Source of the DNA: Micromonospora craniellae | GTDB taxonomy: Bacteria; Actinomycetota; Actinomycetes; Mycobacteriales; Micromonosporaceae | Length of the DNA stretch: 64,000 nt | Direction of reading: 5' to 3' | Assembly (NCBI RefSeq): GCF_014764405.1 | Contig: NZ_CP061725.1 | Span: 5,890,001 to 5,954,000 of the forward strand | Shown here: positions 42,613 to 49,437 of the stretch, piece by piece | How the letters are laid out: each line of letters starts with the position of its first letter | Numbering within the stretch: the stretch's first letter is position 1 | Notes under the pieces: generated by a model | Databases searched by the model: none | Seen by the model: only the letters and a program-made list of their open reading frames with translations | What the model was told of the DNA's origin: nothing | Program-made: the position numbers and the translations under genes

Positions 42613-43637
42613 CCCCATCCTCCCGCCCGGGCCCGGGTCCGCCGCAGCAGCCAGAAGAAGCACGGGCCGCCCACCACGGCGGTCAGCACGCCGAGCGGCA
42701 GTTCCTGGTAGTCGACCAGGGTGCGGGCGGCCAGATCCCCGGCGACGACCACGATGGCCCCGCCCAGCGCGCTGGCCGGCAGGAGCAGCCGGTGGCCCGG
42801 CCCGGCGACCATCCGGACCAGGTGCGGCACCACCAGCCCGACGAAGGAGATCACGCCGGTGAAGGCCACCGCGGCGGCGCCGAGCAGCGCGGTCACCCCG
42901 ATCATGGCCAGCCGCAACCGTTCCACGTGGACGCCCAGATGCCGCGCCGACCGGTCACCGAGCGCCAGCAGGTCCAGGCGTCGGGCGGTGGCGACGGCGA
43001 TCGCGATGCCGAGCGCCGCGCAGGGCGCGGTGACTCCCACGGCCGACCAGTTCGCCTGGGCCAGGCTGCCGAGCTGCCAGAACGCGATGGCGCGTACGGC
43101 GTCGGCGTCACCGAAGAACATCAGCAGGCCGATCAGCGCGCCGGCCACCGCGTTGACCGCGATGCCGGTCAGCACCAGCGTGACCACCTCGGTGCGTCCG
43201 CCGGTCCGGGACATCGAGTAGACCAGCCCGGTGGCGACGAGGCCGCCGAGGAAGGCCCCGACCGCGACGGTCCAGCCACCGAACGTGGCGACACCGGTGA
43301 TGATGACCGTGGCGGCACCGACGGCGGCGCCCGAGGAGACGCCGATGACGCCCGGCTCGGCCAGCGGATTGCCGAAGACGCCCTGCATCAGCGCGCCGGC
43401 GCAGCCGAGCGCGGCCCCGACGACCACGGCGAGCACGACCCGGGGGAAGCGCACGACCCAGAGTGCGCTCTCGCCGTGCAAGGCGCTCGGCAGTGGCCCG
43501 ACGTCGAGTCCCACGCGGTGCAGCAGCGATCCGAGCACCTCGGCGGGCGGCACCTGGACCTGCCCGGTGCCGGCCGCGACCAGGCAGAGCAGGACCAGGG
43601 TGACGCTCAGCCCGACCAGCAGCAGGGTCCGTCTCAC
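42609..43637 (-). CDS. hmuU: haem ABC transporter permease (FecCD type)
   Basis: A 342-residue FecCD-family permease with about ten transmembrane helices, from LLLVGLSVTLVLLCLVAAG to the C-terminal LTAVVGGPCFFWLLRR. It has the conserved RFPRVVLAVVVGAALG and GVFGNPLAEPGVIGVSSGAA loops, and FVGLVVPHLVRM. It carries haem across the membrane with HmuT and HmuV. GTG 43637 overlaps the hmuT stop; GTG 43643 is an alternative. The long open frame further upstream is a shadow of hmuT. Confidence 0.9.
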   Translation of the reverse strand: MRRTLLLVGLSVTLVLLCLVAAGTGQVQVPPAEVLGSLLHRVGLDVGPLPSALHGESALWVVRFPRVVLAVVVGAALGCAGALMQGVFGNPLAEPGVIGVSSGAAVGAATVIITGVATFGGWTVAVGAFLGGLVATGLVYSMSRTGGRTEVVTLVLTGIAVNAVAGALIGLLMFFGDADAVRAIAFWQLGSLAQANWSAVGVTAPCAALGIAIAVATARRLDLLALGDRSARHLGVHVERLRLAMIGVTALLGAAAVAFTGVISFVGLVVPHLVRMVAGPGHRLLLPASALGGAIVVVAGDLAARTLVDYQELPLGVLTAVVGGPCFFWLLRRTRARAGGWG

Positions 43638-44650
43638 GTGCACGGTCGGTGGACCGCCTCGGCGAGGGCCTGGATGGTGCGGCCGGTCCGGGCCCCGAAG
43701 CTCAGCAGCATCCCGTCGTCCATGTCCACGATCCGGCGATGCTGACCGGCCGGGGTCTGGCCGACGCCGGGCAGGGCGAGCAGTCCGTCGACGCCCTTGA
43801 CCGACTCCAGCCCCTCGGTCATCACCAGGATGACGTCCGGTGCCGCGTTGATCAGACCTTCGCTGGTCAGTGGCCGGAACCGGGACAGTCCGATCTCGGT
43901 GCCGGCGTCGGTCGCCCCGATGGCCCGGATCATCTCGTCGGAGCCGGCGCCCTTGCCGCCGATCAGGTACACCCCGGCGGTACCCCGGACGTAGAGGAAC
44001 GCGATGCGCAGGGGCGTACCGTCCGCCGGGGCGCTGCGGCGGGCCTCGGCGATCTCCGCGTCGACCCGGGACACCAGGAGTTCCCCGGCCGCTGGTACGC
44101 CGAGCGCGGCGGCGATGGCGCGGATGTTGCGGGGGATCGCGGCGAGACTCTGTTCGTCGTCGATCAGGACCACCGGGATGCCGGCCCGGCGGAGCTGGGT
44201 GAGCACCTCGGGTGGGCCGATGCTGGTGTCGGCGAGTACCACCGTGGGGTTCAGCCGCAGCACGGCCTCGGCGGCCAGGTCGTGGCCGGCGGGCGTGACC
44301 ACCGGCAGGTGCGCGGCGGCGGCGAAGGTGGTGGAGGTGTCCCGGCCGATCACCCGGCCGCCAAGGCCGAGGCTGAACACGATCTCGGCGATGGACCCGT
44401 ACAGGTTCACCGGGAGGATGCGGCTGGCGTCGGTGACGGTGACCTTCGTCCCGTCGGCCGAGTCGACGGTGGCCGGCAGGCTGCTGCCGGGATCGCCGCC
44501 GACCGGGACGACGTCGGTGTCGGCGACCACGGCGGTGGCGGGTCCGCAACCGGTCGCCGGGGTGGCGCCCGGTGCGGTGGTGGCGGCGTCGCAGGCGACG
44601 AGACCGAGCAGCGCGGGCAGCGCCAGCAGGGCGGGCAGCAGCCGCCTCAT
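43634..44650 (-). CDS. hmuT: haem-binding lipoprotein of the ABC importer
   Basis: A 338-residue substrate-binding lipoprotein. Signal peptide and lipobox (LPALLGLVAC, Cys20), then a cluster A-II (FecB/BtuF-like) fold: SRILPVNLYGSIAEIVFSLGLGGRVIGRD, the long backbone helix region IPRNIRAIAAALGVPAAG, and a C-terminal FGARTGRTIQALAEAVH. Tyr-containing stretches (LNLYGS; GVYLIGGKG) are candidates for haem ligation. Overlaps neighbours on both sides by 4 nt in an operon surface protein-hmuT-hmuU-hmuV. Confidence 0.9.
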   Translation of the reverse strand: MRRLLPALLALPALLGLVACDAATTAPGATPATGCGPATAVVADTDVVPVGGDPGSSLPATVDSADGTKVTVTDASRILPVNLYGSIAEIVFSLGLGGRVIGRDTSTTFAAAAHLPVVTPAGHDLAAEAVLRLNPTVVLADTSIGPPEVLTQLRRAGIPVVLIDDEQSLAAIPRNIRAIAAALGVPAAGELLVSRVDAEIAEARRSAPADGTPLRIAFLYVRGTAGVYLIGGKGAGSDEMIRAIGATDAGTEIGLSRFRPLTSEGLINAAPDVILVMTEGLESVKGVDGLLALPGVGQTPAGQHRRIVDMDDGMLLSFGARTGRTIQALAEAVHRPCT

Positions 44651-45495
44651 CGCTGTCCCTGCCGGCGTCGGCGGATCCGCAGGACGACCAGCAGGACCAG
44701 CAGCGCGGCGAGTCCGGCCACGATCGTGGTGAACCAGCGGCCGGCCGGTCCACTGTCGCTGACCTGGGTGGTGAGCAACGGCTGGTCGGCGCTGACCGGG
44801 TCGGCGCCGGTGCCGCCCGCACCGGTGGTTCCGCCGGCCTCGGCCGGGGCGGATCCCTCGACGGCGTCGGCCGAGGGGGGCACCCCGGCGGGCGCGCCGG
44901 AGGCGGCCGGTGCCGGTGCGGCGGAGGTCCGGGGGGTGCCGCCGGGCGCCGGGGAGGCCGGGGGGTCGGCCCGGGTGCTCGGGCTGGCCGCCGGTGCGGC
45001 GAAGGTGACCGGGACCTTGACATCCTGGGAGCGGTCGGAACTGCGGGTGTGGTCGTTGCGGCTGGCCACCACGCAGCGCCGGACGGTGCAGTCCACGTCG
45101 CCGATCGTGGTGGTCAGCCGGAGCCGGACGCTGAACGAGCCGCCGGAGCCGTACGGGACGGCCAGCCCCTCGCCGTACGCGGGCGGGTTCGACGAGATCC
45201 AGTGCGAGGCGCCGCTGGCACCGCTGGTGTCGATGCCGCCGCCGCAGGGCGAGGGTGGCGCACCGGTGCCGTTGTCGACGCAGTACGCGACGTAGATGCC
45301 CTTGGCGGTGTCGTAGCCGGAGCCGGAGACGGTGACGGTGGAACCGGCGAGGGGGATCGCGGTCGTCCGGCTGACGGAGAGGCGCTGGCCGTCGGGGCCC
45401 CTGCCGACCGTGTCCGCGTACGCGGGGCCGGCCGCGAGGGCGCCGATCACCAGCAGCACCACGCTGACCAGGGCGGCGGCGAGGCGGGCAGGCAT
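44647..45495 (-). CDS. membrane-anchored surface protein of the haem operon (HtaC-like)
   Basis: A 282-residue protein with a signal peptide (LVSVVLLVIGALAAGPAYA), one Ig-like domain (residues about 35-170: GSTVTVSGSGYDTAKGIYVAYCV, SVRLRLTTTIGDVDCTVRRCVV, SDRSQDVKVPVTF), a Pro/Ala/Ser-rich wall-spanning stretch (about 172-240), then a transmembrane helix and basic tail (VLRIRRRRQGQR). The same Ig-like motif occurs in the divergent HtaA protein (GDTVDCTVTQCYV...GSGDRSQDTFTPVTF). First gene of the hmuTUV operon, behind an iron box. Probably helps hand haem from the surface to HmuT (inference). Confidence 0.75.
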   Translation of the reverse strand: MPARLAAALVSVVLLVIGALAAGPAYADTVGRGPDGQRLSVSRTTAIPLAGSTVTVSGSGYDTAKGIYVAYCVDNGTGAPPSPCGGGIDTSGASGASHWISSNPPAYGEGLAVPYGSGGSFSVRLRLTTTIGDVDCTVRRCVVASRNDHTRSSDRSQDVKVPVTFAAPAASPSTRADPPASPAPGGTPRTSAAPAPAASGAPAGVPPSADAVEGSAPAEAGGTTGAGGTGADPVSADQPLLTTQVSDSGPAGRWFTTIVAGLAALLVLLVVLRIRRRRQGQR

Positions 45496-45510
45496 GAGTG
45501 ACCTCCGATA

Positions 45511-45529
45511 ACTGGTTAGGCTAACCTAA
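45511..45529 (-). promoter_or_regulatory. DtxR/IdeR-type iron box for the hmuTUV operon
   Basis: ACTGGTTAGGCTAACCTAA matches the 19-bp consensus except in its first three or four bases, and lies just upstream of the minus-strand surface protein gene. Confidence 0.8.
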
Positions 45530-45579
45530 GTAGATCTTGGGGGTTGCGCAAGAGGGTGTTCGGAGGATGTCGCAGAGGA

Positions 45580-45598
45580 TTAGGTGAGCCTAACCTAA
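45580..45598 (+). promoter_or_regulatory. DtxR/IdeR-type iron box for the HtaA-WxL operon
   Basis: TTAGGTGAGCCTAACCTAA matches 17 of 19 consensus positions, 31 nt before the HtaA gene start. With the box at 45511 it makes the divergent promoters iron-repressed together. Confidence 0.82.
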
Positions 45599-45629
45599 TC
45601 GGGCCCTACTCCCTCCGAGAGGAAGACCC

Positions 45630-47156
45630 ATGTCCGTACCCAGACCCGGCGGTATCCGCCGACGGTCGTGCCGGTGGGTGTCGGCAGCGGTGCTCGGTGC
45701 CGCCGCGTCACTGGCCGTGGTGGCCCCGGCGACGGCGGCGCCGACCGACGTCACCGCAGGAAGCCTCGACTGGGGCTTCAAGAGCTCGTTCCGGGCGTAC
45801 GTCTCGACCGGTAACGGCAACCCGCCGATCGGGGTCGCCGACGGTGCCACCCGCAACGCGGACGGCACCTTCAAGTTCCCGGTCACCGGCGGCACGTACG
45901 ACAGCGCCACCGGCGCGACCACCGTCAACTACGGCGGCACGGTCGTGTTCTCGTACCCGTCGCATTTCTTCAAGATCACCCTGGCCAACCCCACCGTGGT
46001 GGTGGACGGTGCCGGCGGTTCGTTGCTCGCCGACGTCGACCTCGAGGTCAGCGGCGGCGGGTTCGAGCCGGTGCAGATCGAGCAGGCCGCCATCGCCACC
46101 CTCGGCACCGGCGGCGCCAGCCCGACCGTCTCGGGTGACACGGTGAGCTGGAGCAACCTGGCCACCATGCTCACCGAGACCGGGGCCAGTGCCTTCGCCG
46201 GCTTCTTCACCGCCGGCACGGCCCTGGACCCGACATCGTTCACCTTCACCACCGGCCCGGGCGGCGGCGGTCCCGCCACCCCGTCGGTGACCGTGGATCC
46301 GTCCGCCGCCCTCGACCCCGAGGGGACGTCGGTCACCGTCACCGGCTCCGGGTTCGACCCGGACGCCAACGGCGGCGTCGGCGTCTACGTGGCGTTCGGC
46401 CCGAAGGTCGACAACCACTGGACGAACTCCCGCCCGTACAAGCCGGTGAAGTGGGTGCACAAGAACGCCTCGTCGTCCGCGGCGCAGGTCAGGCTCGCCG
46501 CCGACGGCACCTTCTCCACCACGTTGGACCTGGTGCCGAGCTACACCGACGGCAACGGCGACACGGTCGACTGCACGGTGACCCAGTGCTACGTGCTGAC
46601 GTTCGCGGCACACGGCTCCGGCGACCGCAGCCAGGACACCTTCACGCCGGTCACCTTCCGGGGTGCCACCGGTGGGCCGAGCGGCGCCGAGCAGGAGATC
46701 ACCGCCACGGTGCTCCAGTCCGGCCCGCTGACGCTGACCTCGTCCGGCAGCGCCGTGACGCTGTCGGACGTGCACCCCGGCGGGGTGGCCGACGGTGCGC
46801 TCAACGCGGTGACGGTCAGCGACCTGCGCGGCACCAACGCCGGCTGGAACGTGGTCGGTCAGGTGGAGGACTTCACCAGCGCGCTCGGCGGCACCATCGC
46901 CGCCGACAACCTCGGCTGGACGCCGAACGCGTCCGTGCTCGCCGACAATCTGGTGGGCTCGGCCGGGGTGGTCACTCCGGGCGGGCAGGCCAACCCGGGT
47001 GATGGCACGGGTCTGGGCGGCGCCCGTACCCTGTGCGGCTCCGCGGCCGGCGCCAGCGCCGGCAGCTTCCGGTGCGGTGCCGACCTGGGCCTCGGGGTCC
47101 CGGCCGCCACCGGTCCCGGTGACTACACCGCCACCCTGACCCTGACCCTGTCCTGA
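45630..47156 (+). CDS. HtaA-domain haem-binding protein with Ig-like and WxL domains
   Basis: A 508-residue surface protein. After the signal peptide come an HtaA domain (about 38-200: GSLDWGFKSSFRAYV, TVNYGGTVVFSYPSHFFKITLANP), an Ig-like domain (about 215-340), and a C-terminal WxL-like domain (about 350-508: LTLTSSGSAVTLSDV, VSDLRGTNAGWNVVGQVEDF, LGWTPN, and the ending GDYTATLTLTLS). HtaA domains bind haem with conserved Tyr/His; WxL domains bind the cell wall non-covalently. There is no LPXTG or transmembrane tail, so WxL probably replaces membrane anchoring. An iron box lies upstream. Followed by a DUF916-like partner. Confidence 0.85.
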   Translation: MSVPRPGGIRRRSCRWVSAAVLGAAASLAVVAPATAAPTDVTAGSLDWGFKSSFRAYVSTGNGNPPIGVADGATRNADGTFKFPVTGGTYDSATGATTVNYGGTVVFSYPSHFFKITLANPTVVVDGAGGSLLADVDLEVSGGGFEPVQIEQAAIATLGTGGASPTVSGDTVSWSNLATMLTETGASAFAGFFTAGTALDPTSFTFTTGPGGGGPATPSVTVDPSAALDPEGTSVTVTGSGFDPDANGGVGVYVAFGPKVDNHWTNSRPYKPVKWVHKNASSSAAQVRLAADGTFSTTLDLVPSYTDGNGDTVDCTVTQCYVLTFAAHGSGDRSQDTFTPVTFRGATGGPSGAEQEITATVLQSGPLTLTSSGSAVTLSDVHPGGVADGALNAVTVSDLRGTNAGWNVVGQVEDFTSALGGTIAADNLGWTPNASVLADNLVGSAGVVTPGGQANPGDGTGLGGARTLCGSAAGASAGSFRCGADLGLGVPAATGPGDYTATLTLTLS

Positions 47157-47161
47157 CGCGT

Positions 47162-47207
47162 GGAAGGGCATCTTGTTGTGCGCAGACCGATGACGAGGTG
47201 CCCTTCC
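47162..47207 (+). terminator. 15-bp hairpin overlapping the next gene's start region
   Basis: GGAAGGGCATCTTGT (47162-47176) pairs with ACGAGGTGCCCTTCC (47193-47207), two pairs being G-U. The 16-nt loop holds both candidate start codons (GTG 47178, ATG 47190), and the 5' arm contains the likely ribosome-binding site. Terminator or translational control element. Confidence 0.6.
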
Positions 47208-48191
47208 CCGCACCTGGTCGCCGTGACCGTGGTCCTCACCGTGCTCGCCACCGTGCTGGCCGGCGGACCGGCCGTCGCCCTCGCCGCGCCGGCCCCCGCG
47301 CCGTCGCCGAGCGACGCCGGGTTCACCTGGGCGGTGCAGCCGTCCGGACCGTCCGGCCCCACCGGCCGCAGCTACTTCGTCTACGACGCCGAACCCGGTC
47401 AGGTGATCGAGGACCGGGTGGCGCTGACCAACCTGAGCAAGACCACGATGACCTTCGCGGTGTACGGCGCCGACGCCTTCACCACCGACGACGGCGGCTT
47501 CGCGCTGCAACCGGCCAGCCGCCCACCGGTCGACGTGGGCGCCTGGACCCGGTTCGCCGAACGCACCTACCGGGTGCCGGCGGGCGAACAGGTTATCGTG
47601 CCGTTCCAGGTCGGCGTGCCGGCCAACGCCAGCCCCGGCGACCACGCCGGTGGCGTGGTCGCCTCGATCGCCCAGGTGGCGGAGGGGGGCGGGCAGGTCA
47701 GGCTCGACCGTCGCGTGGCCGCCCGGATCTATCTGCGGGTCGCCGGCCCGGTGCGCCCCGGCCTCCAGGTCGAGGCGATGCGGATCGGCTACGACAACCC
47801 GATCAACCCGTTCGGCACCGGGCCGGTCGTGGTCAGCTACCGGCTGCGCAACACCGGCAACACCCGACTGACCGGCACCACCCAGGTACGCCTGACCGCG
47901 CCGTTCGGTCTCGGGCTGGCCCGCACCGAGCCGGTCACCGTGCCCGAGCTGCTGCCCGGCGCGGCGATCACCGTCACCGAACAGATCAACGGCGTGGTGC
48001 CGGCCGGACGGCTGGCCGCCGCCGTGGCCGTCGACCCGGCCACCCCGGACCGGATGCTGCCCACCGTGACCCGCACCGCCGTGACCTGGGCCGTGCCCTG
48101 GGTCTGGACGGCGGTGCTGCTCGCCGCCCTCGGCGCGCTGCTGGTCAGCCGGGTGCGGGCGATCCGGCGGCGCCGGTCGACGCCGGCATGA
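47178..48191 (+). CDS. DUF916-like (WxL-interacting) membrane-anchored protein
   Basis: A protein of about 337 residues with a signal peptide (VAVTVVLTVLATVLAGGPAVA), a DUF916-type first domain (about 45-165: YFVYDAEPGQVIEDRVALTNLSKTTMTFAVYGADAF, VPFQVGVPANASPGDHAGGVVASI), a second beta domain (YDNPINPFGTGPVVVSYRLRNTGN), and a C-terminal helix with basic tail (VSRVRAIRRRRSTPA). This domain layout is that of proteins encoded beside WxL proteins in Gram-positives. Start is GTG 47178 or ATG 47190, both inside a hairpin loop. Likely tethers or presents the HtaA-WxL protein at the wall (inference). Confidence 0.75.
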   Translation: MRRPMTRCPSPHLVAVTVVLTVLATVLAGGPAVALAAPAPAPSPSDAGFTWAVQPSGPSGPTGRSYFVYDAEPGQVIEDRVALTNLSKTTMTFAVYGADAFTTDDGGFALQPASRPPVDVGAWTRFAERTYRVPAGEQVIVPFQVGVPANASPGDHAGGVVASIAQVAEGGGQVRLDRRVAARIYLRVAGPVRPGLQVEAMRIGYDNPINPFGTGPVVVSYRLRNTGNTRLTGTTQVRLTAPFGLGLARTEPVTVPELLPGAAITVTEQINGVVPAGRLAAAVAVDPATPDRMLPTVTRTAVTWAVPWVWTAVLLAALGALLVSRVRAIRRRRSTPA

Positions 48192-48994
48192 GGTGGCTCG
48201 CGTACGGTGTCGCCCTGCTCGCCGGCCTCGCCCTGGCCGGCGCCCCGGCCCCGGACCCACGCGTGGCGGTGGACCGGGCCGAGGCGAAGCCGGGGGAGCA
48301 GGTGCTGGTCCGGCTCACCGGCTGGCCCACCGGCACCGTCGTGATCGAGCTGTGCGACGCGGGTACGCCGCCCCGCTGCGCGGTGGACACCTCGGCGCAG
48401 ATCCACCTGCCCGCCACGGGTACCGGCGGCGCACCGCTGACCGTCGCCGCGCCGCCCGGTGGCTGTCCCTGTCAGGTGCGGGTGCGCACACTGGACGGTC
48501 GGCTCTCCGCGACCACGCCGCTGGGCGTGACCGGCGCGATCCGGCGATCCGGCGGCACCGTCCGGCAGACTGGAACCCGCCCCCCGGTCGTCGTCGGGGC
48601 GCAGGTCGAACGCGACGGCGGCTGGCCCGCCCTGTTCGGTGCCTCCGTGCAGCGGACCGTGGTGCTGCGGCTGCGCAACGACGAGCCGGTGCCGGTGGCG
48701 GTGGCCCTGTCGTTCACCGTCGGTCGGGGACCGGAGCCGACCGGCTTCGTCGCGTCCCCGGACACGCCGGACCTCGCCGCCGGGGAGGAACGCCTCGTGC
48801 GGATCCCGATGACCCTGCCGGCACCGGCCGTCGGCGACTACCGGATCCACGGCGAGGTGGTCACCTCCGGCGCGGCCCGCCGGGTGGAGGCGACCACCGA
48901 CCACCAGCCGTGGGGGCTGGCCGGGCTGTTCGGCTTCGCGCTGCTCGTGCCGGTGGCGGCTGAGCTGCGCCGCCGCCGGTCTTCCGGGCGCTGA
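48188..48994 (+). CDS. hypothetical membrane-anchored beta-domain protein
   Basis: A 268-residue protein, no recognised family. Signal peptide (MRWLAYGVALLAGLALAGAPA), a first beta domain with paired cysteines (VVIELCDAGTPPRCAV; GGCPCQVRVRTLDG), a second domain (VVLRLRNDEPVPVAVALSFTVGRG), a hydrophobic helix (GLAGLFGFALLVPVAAEL) and the tail RRRRSSGR. The ATG overlaps the DUF916-like gene's stop by 4 nt, so it is the third member of the iron-regulated HtaA operon. Probably a further wall-surface partner. Confidence 0.7.
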   Translation: MRWLAYGVALLAGLALAGAPAPDPRVAVDRAEAKPGEQVLVRLTGWPTGTVVIELCDAGTPPRCAVDTSAQIHLPATGTGGAPLTVAAPPGGCPCQVRVRTLDGRLSATTPLGVTGAIRRSGGTVRQTGTRPPVVVGAQVERDGGWPALFGASVQRTVVLRLRNDEPVPVAVALSFTVGRGPEPTGFVASPDTPDLAAGEERLVRIPMTLPAPAVGDYRIHGEVVTSGAARRVEATTDHQPWGLAGLFGFALLVPVAAELRRRRSSGR

Positions 48995-49031
48995 ACCGCC
49001 CACTGCCCGGCCCGCTCCGCCCGCCTCCGGC

Positions 49032-49322
49032 GCGTCGATCAAGGACTCTGGAGGTGGCCGTCGGCACCGGCCTCAACCTGCCGCACTACCCGGCCGACGT
49101 GCAGCTGAGTGGCGTCGACTGGAGTCCCCGTACGGTGCGGCCGCCTCCCACCCGCTGCTGCGCGCCGCGCAGCACGTCGTCGACCTGGTGAGCGTGCCGT
49201 TGCAGGGCGAGCACTACACCCGTCGCCCGCTGCACACCCTGCGACAGCTCGACGTCGAGGTGCTCGTCACCGAACGACTCAGCTACGGCGCCATCGAACG
49301 CGTGCACGCCCGCCGGGCCTAG
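49032..49322 (+). pseudogene. UbiE-type methyltransferase, internally deleted
   Basis: A motif I segment (LEVAVGTGLNLPHYPADVQ, then LSGVDWSP) ends abruptly near 49130. The typical C-terminal part (HPLLRAAQHVVDLVSVPLQGEHYTRRPL...YGAIERVHARR) follows in another frame to the stop at 49320-49322. About 110 residues in between are missing compared with relatives. No start codon context is visible. Non-functional remnant. Confidence 0.65.
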
Positions 49323-49437
49323 CCGGGCACCGAGGGACGGGACCTACCAAACTCGTACCGTTCGCCCTGTTTTGCCGACTCCGGCCAGGGTACCGCGATG
49401 CCATCCGGTCCTAATGTTCCAGGAGGTAGTCGCCGAG

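Noticed and set aside
43643..45023. N-terminal extension of the hmuU frame to 45023
   Set aside because: Antisense-like Pro/Arg-rich sequence overlapping hmuT in another frame; the permease starts at GTG 43637.
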